From Verrucomicrobiota bacterium (lineage in GTDB: Bacteria > Verrucomicrobiota > Verrucomicrobiia > Limisphaerales > J093): 64,000 bases of DNA. The number at the start of each line of letters is the position of its first letter. The first letter of the stretch is position 1. Positions 16,706 to 23,602 of this stretch are shown here, piece after piece. Where the stretch lies: positions 1 to 64,000 of the forward strand of contig JAKQDD010000002.1 in the NCBI GenBank assembly GCA_029556615.1, written 5' to 3'. Under the pieces are notes generated by a model. The model did not search any database, had not been told where the DNA came from, and was given only the letters and a program-made list of their open reading frames with translations. Both the position numbers and the translations under genes were made by a program.

Positions 16706-17557
16706 TCAGGCCGTCAGGAAGGGCTGCTTGTCGGCCTCGCGGAGGAGCCGCAGCCCAGGCTCCCGCCACTGGGGGTCCTTGTCGATGCCGACGAACCGGC
16801 GGCCCGACTCGACCGCCGACGCCCCCACGGTGACCATCCCGCAGAACGGGTCGAGAATGATCCCTCCAGGCGGGCACAGGTAGCGGACGAGCCGGTCGCA
16901 GAGCTCCCGGGGGATCCCGGCCCCGTGCCCCTCCTCCCCGGAGGACCGGTGCGAGGCCGTGTTCGCGGCGAAGAAGCAGTTGAAGGGCGTGGTCCCCCCG
17001 CGCTCGTCGAACGCCTCGCGCGTGCGCCCCTGGACGACGTGGTGGCCAGAGGGCCGGCGCTGGAAGCTCCGGTCCTCGAGCGACACCTGGAGGATGCGGT
17101 CGGAGGGAGCCCACAGGATCTCGTCCTGCGCGCGGTAGCAGTCGGGGGGACCGACCCACACGAGCCACTTCATCCCGCACCGCAGGAGCCCCACGGTGCG
17201 CCGCGAGTGGACCGTCGGCATGGCGGCTCGGTTGAACCAGTAGACGTCCTGCACGAGGTTCCACCACCGGCCCACCCACAGGACGAACTCGTGCGCCCAC
17301 AGGCGCATCTTCCCCGGCGTCTCGGCGTTCGGCTGGATGACCATGAGGATCGATCCCCGGGGGGTGAGGCGGTCGCGGCACAGCGGGAGCAGGGTCTGCA
17401 TCATCGCGTGCCAGTCGGCCTCGGTCATCCGGCCGTAGGGGCGGTCGATCTCCGGGTACGGCGGGTCGGTGAGCACGAGGTCGAAGCGCTGGTCGGCGGG
17501 AAGCTGGGGCAGCACGTCGACGCAGTTTCCCGTCAGCAGGGAGTAGGAGGGGGGCAT
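16706..17557 (-). CDS. DNA methyltransferase (amino-methyltransferase, class beta order)
   Basis: 283 residues. Motif IV DLVLTDPPYPEI occurs near residue 30 and motif I DPFCGMVTVGASAVESG near residue 240, the order seen in beta-class N4-cytosine/N6-adenine methyltransferases, with the recognition domain between. YSLLTGNCVDVLPQLP precedes motif IV, as is usual. It is likely a solitary phage methylase that protects DNA from restriction or marks it, since no cognate endonuclease is adjacent. It starts 22 bp from the lipoprotein gene. Confidence 0.85.
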   Translation of the reverse strand: MPPSYSLLTGNCVDVLPQLPADQRFDLVLTDPPYPEIDRPYGRMTEADWHAMMQTLLPLCRDRLTPRGSILMVIQPNAETPGKMRLWAHEFVLWVGRWWNLVQDVYWFNRAAMPTVHSRRTVGLLRCGMKWLVWVGPPDCYRAQDEILWAPSDRILQVSLEDRSFQRRPSGHHVVQGRTREAFDERGGTTPFNCFFAANTASHRSSGEEGHGAGIPRELCDRLVRYLCPPGGIILDPFCGMVTVGASAVESGRRFVGIDKDPQWREPGLRLLREADKQPFLTA

Positions 17558-17579
17558 CCCAGCAACGTACCCAGCGGCC

Positions 17580-18254
17580 CTACTTGCAGCAGAGAATCCC
17601 GTTGCTGGGGCTGTCCCCCGACGCCTGGCGCACGTCCGAACCCGGACACCCGAGCCCGATGTTCAAGCACGCCATGCCGCGCGTGAACCCCCCGCAGGCC
17701 GGCGAGAGCGGCACCGAGACGCGCGTGTTGTTGAGCCCTCGCTGCCCGCAGCCGATGAGCGCCGGCAGGTAGCTCCCCGCGGGGGGCGTGCAGGTCACCT
17801 TGTCGTAGGGGGGCGCGTCCACCACGTACCCCGGCACGGTCGAGGCGAAGAACCCCATCCCGATCGGCATCGCGCAGATCTGCGGGAAGTTCGAGCTCGG
17901 CGGCCGGCTCCCGCAGAGCGAGAACCCGGCCGGGCACTTGTTGGCGAGCGGGTTGAGGACGGGGTCGAACGTGTTGACCTCGCACGCGATCGTCTGGGTG
18001 TCCAGGTAGTAGCAGCCGCCAGGGACCGCCGGCCCCGCCGGGGTCTTGGCGGCGCAGTACCCGTCCGCCTCGCACCGCGTGGTCGCGCAGTCCGCGTCGA
18101 CCTTGCAGGGCGGGATACAGAAGCCCTCGGCACACTTGCTGCCGTCAGGGCACACCAGGTAGTTGCCGCTCGCCCCGCAGAGGTTCGTCGGGAGCGACGA
18201 GGAACATCCTGACAAGGTGCTGACCAAGGTCACGCAGCACAAGGACAGCCGCAT
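17580..18254 (-). CDS. Cysteine-rich lipoprotein
   Basis: 224 residues with a short signal peptide and lipobox LVSTLSGCSSS. The mature part has many paired cysteines (LVCPDGSKCAEGFCIPPC, DADCATTRC), a pattern common in secreted proteins of Myxococcota-like bacteria. It should be anchored in a host membrane and face the periplasm or surface. A strong AGGAGG site precedes the ATG, and the terminator of the upstream gene separates it from that gene. A role such as surface modification or superinfection exclusion is possible but not shown. Confidence 0.75.
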   Translation of the reverse strand: MRLSLCCVTLVSTLSGCSSSLPTNLCGASGNYLVCPDGSKCAEGFCIPPCKVDADCATTRCEADGYCAAKTPAGPAVPGGCYYLDTQTIACEVNTFDPVLNPLANKCPAGFSLCGSRPPSSNFPQICAMPIGMGFFASTVPGYVVDAPPYDKVTCTPPAGSYLPALIGCGQRGLNNTRVSVPLSPACGGFTRGMACLNIGLGCPGSDVRQASGDSPSNGILCCK

Positions 18255-18265
18255 TCGCGCCTCCT

Positions 18266-18306
18266 AAAAAAACAAGGCGCAGAGACCTTTCGGTCCCTGC
18301 GCCTTG
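18266..18306 (-). terminator. Intrinsic terminator of the coiled-coil gene
   Basis: A 15-bp stem (one mismatch) at 18273-18306 with a TTTC loop is followed on the minus strand by seven T residues (18272-18266). This is a classical rho-independent terminator after the gene ending at 18371. Confidence 0.88.
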
Positions 18307-18370
18307 AGGAGTCCAGGGTCAGGGGTGAGCTCAAGCTCACCCCTCGGCTGGTGCGGGTGTCCGCCCCGAA

Positions 18371-18964
18371 CTAGCCGTTGCCGCCGTCGCAGCCGCCGGT
18401 GATGCTGACGAACTGGACGAGGATCTGATCCCAGCGCGAGAACACGCTGTCGGCGAGCGCCTGGAGCGCGCTCTTGGTGGCCGGGTCGGTCACCGCCGCG
18501 ATCAGCGTGTCGACGCGGACGCGGTCGTCGCGGATGCCGCAGTGGATCGCGGCGAGCGCGCGCGCCAGGTGGGTCAGGCGCTTGTCGTAGCAGGGCTCGC
18601 AGCCCGAGTCGTTGCCGGCCAGGGTCGCGATGTTGTTCGTGATGCCCTGCACCGAGCCCGAGAGCGCCTGCACCTCGTACTTGAGGGCGAACGCCGACTG
18701 GCCGCTGGCGATCGCCGCGACGCTGTCCTGGGTGCGGACGAGGTCGCACTTGTCCGCCTTGCGGGCAAGCTCGGCCTGGATGCCGGCGATCTGCGCCTGG
18801 ACTGCGCAGAACTCGGCCTGGTTGGCCTTGTGCGACAGCGCGCCCTGGAGCGCGATGAGGTCTTCCTTGCTGGCCTTGCCGTGCACGGCGCAGCGGAGGT
18901 CGCGCAGCTCCATCATCTGGGCCTGCGCAGAGTCGATCTGGGTGCTGTACTGAAGGTCACTCAT
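18371..18964 (-). CDS. Coiled-coil hypothetical protein
   Basis: 197 residues from ATG 18964 (MSDLQYSTQID), preceded by GAGGG. Long amphipathic helices (AQMMELRDLRCAVHGKASKE, AVQAQIAGIQAELARKADK) with repeated four-residue spacing suggest a trimeric coiled coil or fibre-like assembly. Five scattered cysteines occur, and the tail is Gly rich. It has its own terminator, so it is probably a monocistronic, highly expressed gene, perhaps structural. No family is recognised. Confidence 0.65.
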   Translation of the reverse strand: MSDLQYSTQIDSAQAQMMELRDLRCAVHGKASKEDLIALQGALSHKANQAEFCAVQAQIAGIQAELARKADKCDLVRTQDSVAAIASGQSAFALKYEVQALSGSVQGITNNIATLAGNDSGCEPCYDKRLTHLARALAAIHCGIRDDRVRVDTLIAAVTDPATKSALQALADSVFSRWDQILVQFVSITGGCDGGNG

Positions 18965-19059
18965 GGTAACGCCCTCGAGGAGAGTTCTTTTTCGGTTCGT
19001 GAGGCCGCCCGCACCAGCGCGGGTCATGAGGTAACCTTCGGGCAGGAGCCGGTCGGAAT

Positions 19060-19617
19060 CTACGGGTTGGACCGGTTAGGGATCGGTGCAGGATCTGCGA
19101 GGGACTCGGTTGAGGGCTTGGCGGGGGCGGAGGGAGAGGTGGGGCTGCCCGTCGGCACGTGCGTGGGCCAGTCGACCTGGCGTGACCGGGCCAGGTCGGA
19201 CAGCGCGCGGATGACGGTCTCTTGTTCTGTGGGGAGGTTGGCGTGTCCGGTTCGCTTCTCCGAGCTCTTCTGGAGGGCCTCGCGCAGGGCCTCCAGCGCG
19301 GTCTTCTGCCCCTCGGTGAGGGTGGCGCGCACCGAGTAGAGACGGTCCGCGCTGAACTTCTCCGGTCGACGAGGAGGGTTCCCCTTCGACTTTCGCGGGT
19401 CGGAGGGCCACGAGATCCGTTGCTTGCGGCACAGCAGCGCGATCGCGCGTATGACTACGTCCTGCTCCGTCGGGACCAGGGCGTACCCACGCTCTACCTC
19501 TTCCTCACGCTGGATCCTCTCTCGAAGGTGATACATCACCTCCTTCTGAGGTGCAGTGAGCATCGCGCGCACCGCGAACGGTTTGACCGCCAGGTCGGCA
19601 TGACGGCTGCTGCTCAT
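19060..19617 (-). CDS. Two-repeat hypothetical protein
   Basis: 185 residues from ATG 19617 with an AGGAG site. It contains two homologous units: VRAMLTAPQKEVMYHLRERIQ ... PTEQDVVIRAIALL and VRATLTEGQKTALEALREALQ ... PTEQETVIRALSDL, each ending in (I/V)xWP. The internal duplication of a helical module resembles a ribbon-helix-helix or DNA-binding style unit, but no family is assigned. The C-terminus is Pro/Ser/Thr rich. Confidence 0.65.
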   Translation of the reverse strand: MSSSRHADLAVKPFAVRAMLTAPQKEVMYHLRERIQREEEVERGYALVPTEQDVVIRAIALLCRKQRISWPSDPRKSKGNPPRRPEKFSADRLYSVRATLTEGQKTALEALREALQKSSEKRTGHANLPTEQETVIRALSDLARSRQVDWPTHVPTGSPTSPSAPAKPSTESLADPAPIPNRSNP

Positions 19618-19704
19618 CGGGACTCCTCTCCTGAGAGGGTCCCGATGTATCACCCCGCTAGTGGGTCAGGACGCGCCGAAACCAGCCCGCCGCGCTCCTC
19701 ACCC

Positions 19705-20691
19705 TCAAGGGATGGGTCGCGGCAGGATCGACACGGACCACGCGCGCAACGTCACCGGGTCGGCTACGAGCGCGTGCGGAACACCCTGCGTGAGGATGAC
19801 GGCCCCGATCGGGTCGTCCGCGAGCGGGCTACCCCACGTCGGGAGCGGGTCCGCCTTCTGGGGGAGCAAGCCCCACCCACCCTTGGCGGTCGGGGCCACC
19901 AGAACGCCGGACTGGAGCCCGAGCAGGCAAGACCCCTTGGCCGTCCATGTCCCGCGCTTGCCGCCACCGGCCCACGCGAAGTTTGACCCCATCGATCCCG
20001 CGAGGTCCAGCGCCCCGTCACGGTTCACGTCGAGGAGGGCCAGCGGGGTGAAGTCCACCTGACTCGACACCACGTCCTTCTCTCCCCACGAGGACGAGAG
20101 GGTCTTCCACGTCTGCGGGTCGGCGTCGCTCGCGCACGCCACGTCCACCCCGTCCCCCACGCAGTCGCTGGCGGCCCACGCGATCTCCTTGAGGTCGTTC
20201 CCCTTGGGCGACCACCGGAAGGGGTGCGCCCCGAAGCCCCACAGCACGACCTCGTAGGCGGCGTCGCCGTCCGCGTCGATCCGCGCCGCGCGCACGCCGT
20301 CGCCCACAAGGGCCGCGATGCTGTAGGGGCCTGCCTGAAGCCAACCCTCGGACAGGACCACGAGGGCGTTCTTCAGGTTCCCCTCCACGTCGGCGCACGC
20401 GAGGACCCGGCCCCGCACCTTCCGCTCACTCGTTCCCGAGAGGATCGAGGAGGTTCCGTCGTCGCACACCACGATGGTCTCCTCGTTCACGTCCCCGTCG
20501 AGGTCGCACCCGAGAACTTGCAGGGGGCGGCAGGGCAGGGACGGAGCGGTCTCGACGCGGAAGTACATGCTGTCCCCGACCGGGGCGGGGGCGGTGGTCT
20601 CGGGTTCGGCCTCGGTCGTGTCGGGGGCTCCACCGCGAGAGCAGGCCAGCAGGAACGAAACGAGCACGTACAGGACGACCGAGCGAGTCAT
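19705..20691 (-). CDS. FG-GAP/VCBS-like lipoprotein
   Basis: 328 residues. The N-terminus is a signal with lipobox VSFLLACSRGG. The mature protein carries Ca-binding loops DLDGDVNEE, DADGDAAYE and DVNRDGALD, typical of FG-GAP/VCBS beta-propeller repeats. It should be a surface or periplasmic lipoprotein. The start is 9 bp beyond the sigma gene stop, so both may share a transcript. Such proteins are common in deltaproteobacterial-type genomes; the purpose in a phage is unknown. Confidence 0.7.
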   Translation of the reverse strand: MTRSVVLYVLVSFLLACSRGGAPDTTEAEPETTAPAPVGDSMYFRVETAPSLPCRPLQVLGCDLDGDVNEETIVVCDDGTSSILSGTSERKVRGRVLACADVEGNLKNALVVLSEGWLQAGPYSIAALVGDGVRAARIDADGDAAYEVVLWGFGAHPFRWSPKGNDLKEIAWAASDCVGDGVDVACASDADPQTWKTLSSSWGEKDVVSSQVDFTPLALLDVNRDGALDLAGSMGSNFAWAGGGKRGTWTAKGSCLLGLQSGVLVAPTAKGGWGLLPQKADPLPTWGSPLADDPIGAVILTQGVPHALVADPVTLRAWSVSILPRPIP

Positions 20692-20700
20692 AGCGTCACC

Positions 20701-21474
20701 TCATCGGGTTTCTAGCCACTCGCGGGCACGCTCCCTGACTCGGAGTACGAGGCGCTTGGTGTCGCCAGAGGACAGCCCCAGCTTGGAGGCTACCTCCTTC
20801 TCCGTGCATCCCTGAGCGAGAAGCTCAGCCGCGCGAGCTACTTCGTCCCCCTCCCCGTTCTTGAGGAAGTGGACCAGACCCTCTACGATCGAGGTGTCCA
20901 GCGCCGAAGGAGCTGAAGAAGCGACTTCCTCCTGCGGATTTCTCTCGTCGGTGGATAACACTTCGCGGTTCCAGCGATTCTGCTTGCGCCGGTTTTGGTA
21001 GAGCACCGTACGGGACACCAGGTGTACGTAGTGACTCATCGTGGACCGCTTCGGGTCGAAGCCGCCCGTGAGCCGGTTGCGCGACAGGATCGCCACGTAG
21101 AGATCTTGCAGCGAGTCCTCGGGGTCGACGGCACTCGTGCGCCCCTGCGCGAGCTGCGGGTGGAAGCCGTGGAAGAAGATCCGGCGCACGTCGAGGTGCT
21201 TGTCGACGAGGTTGATCCCCGGCGCGCGCGGCCGGGGAGGGGGTTCCCCGAGCAGCGCCCACGGGTCGTCGTCCCCCGTGAGGGACGGGTCCTCCAGCCG
21301 GAAGTAGCGGGACAACGTCCAGTTCCTCCCCCTGGGGTGCCCCGTAACGTGCGCGATGAGCGCGCGCCGGCTCGTGTATACGAACGGGCCCCCCGGAGCG
21401 TGGAGGAGGTACCTGTCCCCCTCGACGTCAACGCGGTAGCCCCCATCTCGTGCCCGACAGTAAAGGATCGCCAC
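20701..21474 (-). CDS. ECF-like sigma-70 family factor
   Basis: 257 residues (GTG start). Residues about 110-160 look like sigma region 2: DPEDSLQDLYVAILSR, FDPKRSTMSHYVHLVSRTVL (compare FDP-RG-F-TWL-RI-RN in ECF factors), then NRRKQNRWNRE. The C-terminal 60 residues look like region 4: AAELLAQGCTEKEVASKLGLSSGDTKRLV, a helix-turn-helix. The first 90 residues are an unrelated extension. It would redirect host RNA polymerase, and is the only candidate in the window for reading the TCAGCTCC promoter class, which is inference. Its own start lacks that promoter. Confidence 0.72.
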   Translation of the reverse strand: MAILYCRARDGGYRVDVEGDRYLLHAPGGPFVYTSRRALIAHVTGHPRGRNWTLSRYFRLEDPSLTGDDDPWALLGEPPPRPRAPGINLVDKHLDVRRIFFHGFHPQLAQGRTSAVDPEDSLQDLYVAILSRNRLTGGFDPKRSTMSHYVHLVSRTVLYQNRRKQNRWNREVLSTDERNPQEEVASSAPSALDTSIVEGLVHFLKNGEGDEVARAAELLAQGCTEKEVASKLGLSSGDTKRLVLRVRERAREWLETR

Positions 21475-21513
21475 GATACCTTCTTACCCGGAGACGACCT
21501 GATCCAGACCGTC

Positions 21514-21550
21514 TCAGCTCCTGCGGGTCGTCACCGAGTGGTCCTACCGC
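21514..21550 (+). promoter_or_regulatory. TCAGCTCC-class promoter
   Basis: Perfect TCAGCTCC 37 nt before ATG 21551, in the divergent gap next to the sigma gene. Confidence 0.75.
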
Positions 21551-22579
21551 ATGGACTTGCAGACCGTGCTGGACTGGTACCGATCGGCGCTGAGCGCCGT
21601 GATGCCCGACATCGCCGAGTGGCGAGTCGAGCAGGGCGTGTACTGGCTCCCCTTCTCCTCGGGCGTCGGGTTGTGCGCCACGAGCGACGGGGAGCGCGTG
21701 CAGGTGGAGCTGTGCAGGGGGCTCTCGGGGGAGAGCCTGCTGGCCGTGTCCCACAAGCTGGGTTCCCCGTTCCCGGCCAAGGAGGCGACCCGTTGGGTCG
21801 CGGACTGCGCGAGCCGCCTGCTCCAGGAAGTCGGCGAGGTGCTCAAGGGGTTCGGGGTCGAGATCCCCATCGAGCTCGGCCCCCCGACGAGCCCCGCGAT
21901 CCTCATCCCCTCCGAGGCGCGCCTGCTCAAGCACCCCGTCGACGCTTCAGGGTGGGAGGTACGTAAAGCCCCCTTGTTCTACGAGTCCGCGACGGAGCTC
22001 GTGCAGGACCACCGCGTGTTCCCGTGCGGGAGCGTCGTGGTCTTCCTGCATCGAGACCATGAGGCGGCCTTCAACCTCACCGCCAACCTCATCGTGGGGA
22101 ACCAGACGAGGAGCGTGCCGACCCGAAACCCCCTCTACTACGTCACCGAAGCGGACGCGCCGCGCCTGGTGGGTGCGATGCGTCGAGCCGGACTGCCCCA
22201 GGCAGCGATCGACACGATCCGCGTCCAGCCAGACCACGCGACCAGCGACCTTGGGATCTTCGCTCGGGACCCGCAGTTCGTGGTCGTGTCGCTGCGGGAC
22301 ACCGTCGGGACGAGCCGCTTCGACGCCCACCTGCGTGAGGTCATCGGGACCGAGGACGAGGAGCGCATCCCGCTGTACCATGTGCTGTTCGCCGAGGTTC
22401 CGGACCAGGTAGACCTCGCCATCAAGACCATTTGCCAGGTGGACACCACGCCCGTCATCTCCCACATGTTCTTCGTCGAGAAACCATACCGCTTTCGGTT
22501 GGTATGGTCGGACAGCAAGATCAAGCCCGACAAGCGCCCCCTGCGGGACACCATCCACCTGCCCCCCTTCGCCCTATGA
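21551..22579 (+). CDS. Hypothetical protein
   Basis: 342 residues, leaderless by promoter position. No signal or membrane segment. The C-terminal half has regular alpha/beta character (VVVFLHRDHEAAFNLTANL, PQFVVVSLRDTVGTSRFDAHL, PLYHVLFAEVPDQVDLAI). Its stop overlaps the next ATG (ATGA), so the two are coupled. Family not recognised. Confidence 0.7.
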   Translation: MDLQTVLDWYRSALSAVMPDIAEWRVEQGVYWLPFSSGVGLCATSDGERVQVELCRGLSGESLLAVSHKLGSPFPAKEATRWVADCASRLLQEVGEVLKGFGVEIPIELGPPTSPAILIPSEARLLKHPVDASGWEVRKAPLFYESATELVQDHRVFPCGSVVVFLHRDHEAAFNLTANLIVGNQTRSVPTRNPLYYVTEADAPRLVGAMRRAGLPQAAIDTIRVQPDHATSDLGIFARDPQFVVVSLRDTVGTSRFDAHLREVIGTEDEERIPLYHVLFAEVPDQVDLAIKTICQVDTTPVISHMFFVEKPYRFRLVWSDSKIKPDKRPLRDTIHLPPFAL

Positions 22580-23034
22580 GCCCCATGAGTCCCAAGGAGA
22601 TCAAGGAGCAGATCGCGAGGGCCTTCCCCGGCACGGAGGTGCGCGTGCGGAAGAGTCGCCTTGGAGACCAGGTCGTGTACCGCGCCAGCTCCCCCTCGGG
22701 GCACATCGAGGTGGAGGTGGCGGTCGGAGGGCGCCGCGACTACGTCCAGGGGACCGTGGACCTACAGGGCGACAGGATCACCCTCAACATCCCGTCCACT
22801 GACCTCATCGCCCTGCGCGAGACCCTGCTCTCCTTCTGGGGAGACCTCGGGATCGCGCTCGGGATGCTCGACGACGTCCTCGGACGCCAGGCGAATCGCC
22901 CGCCGCAGCTGACTCGCGAAGACCCGCATGGCAACCTCGTAGGCGTCAGCCCCCTCGCTCCGCTTGCGCAGGATGTAGGAGGGGTGGTAGCAGGCCACGA
23001 TCGGCACCTCCCGCCCCCCGACCGTGACCCGTAG
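22576..23034 (+). CDS. Hypothetical protein overlapping the UDG gene
   Basis: 152 residues beginning MSPMSPKEIKEQIARAFPG. Residues 1-105 look like a compact folded domain (VRVRKSRLGDQVVYRASSP, DLIALRETLLSFWGDLG). The remaining 45 residues lie antisense to the conserved end of the uracil-DNA glycosylase gene and read as unstructured Pro/Asp-rich sequence, so the last third may be tolerated read-through. Coupled to the preceding gene by ATGA. Function unknown. Confidence 0.6.
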   Translation: MSPMSPKEIKEQIARAFPGTEVRVRKSRLGDQVVYRASSPSGHIEVEVAVGGRRDYVQGTVDLQGDRITLNIPSTDLIALRETLLSFWGDLGIALGMLDDVLGRQANRPPQLTREDPHGNLVGVSPLAPLAQDVGGVVAGHDRHLPPPDRDP

Positions 23035-23541
23035 GTCCTCGCGGGGGATGAAGGCGGACACGGCCCCGTGCTCGCCCGTCAGGGCGGACAGGGCCGTGGA
23101 GCCCAGGGCCAGGATCGCCCTGAACCGTCCCGCCGCGAGCTCCGCCTCCAGGTGAGGTCGACAGCTCGCGACGAACGGACGCTTGGGCTTCTCGTTGCCT
23201 GGTGGCCGACACTTCACCACGTTCGACACGTAGCAGCGGCTCCGCGCCCAGCCCAGGGCGACCAGCGTCCGGTTGAGCAGCAGGCCGGACGGACCCTGAA
23301 ACGGCAGCCCCTCCGCGTCCTCCACCCCACCAGGAGCCTCCCCGAACACCCCAAGGGGCGCGTCCAGCGGGCCGTCAAACGGGACCGGAGCGCGGCAGCC
23401 TGACCGCAGGGAGCAGGCCGCGCAGGAGGTCACAGCCGCTCGGATCTGATCCGATACCTCCCCGAAGCTCGACTTACCTGTAGAAGCTACAGAGGCTACA
23501 GAATCGAGGGTGAGGTCCATAGTTGATTGCTTATCTTGCAT
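22762..23541 (-). CDS. Uracil-DNA glycosylase, family 4-like
   Basis: About 259 residues from ATG 23541 (a second in-frame ATG is at 23520). It has the Fe-S family 4 pattern: CAACSLRSGCRAPVPFDG (first cysteines), GVFGEAPGGVEDAEGLPF (motif GEAPG-x-ED), YVSNVVKCRPPGNEKPKRP, a later Cys in VASCRPHLEAEL, and CYHPSYILRK (HPS motif). It removes uracil from DNA in base-excision repair. The C-terminal 50 residues beyond the family end lie antisense to the gene 22576-23034. Divergent from the membrane protein at 23603. Confidence 0.85.
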   Translation of the reverse strand: MQDKQSTMDLTLDSVASVASTGKSSFGEVSDQIRAAVTSCAACSLRSGCRAPVPFDGPLDAPLGVFGEAPGGVEDAEGLPFQGPSGLLLNRTLVALGWARSRCYVSNVVKCRPPGNEKPKRPFVASCRPHLEAELAAGRFRAILALGSTALSALTGEHGAVSAFIPREDLRVTVGGREVPIVACYHPSYILRKRSEGADAYEVAMRVFASQLRRAIRLASEDVVEHPERDPEVSPEGEQGLAQGDEVSGRDVEGDPVAL

Positions 23542-23602
23542 AGGGGCAGGATAGATTACCCTGGTCGGGTCCCTAGAACCGACCGGCAAAGGGAGTGTGC
23601 TC

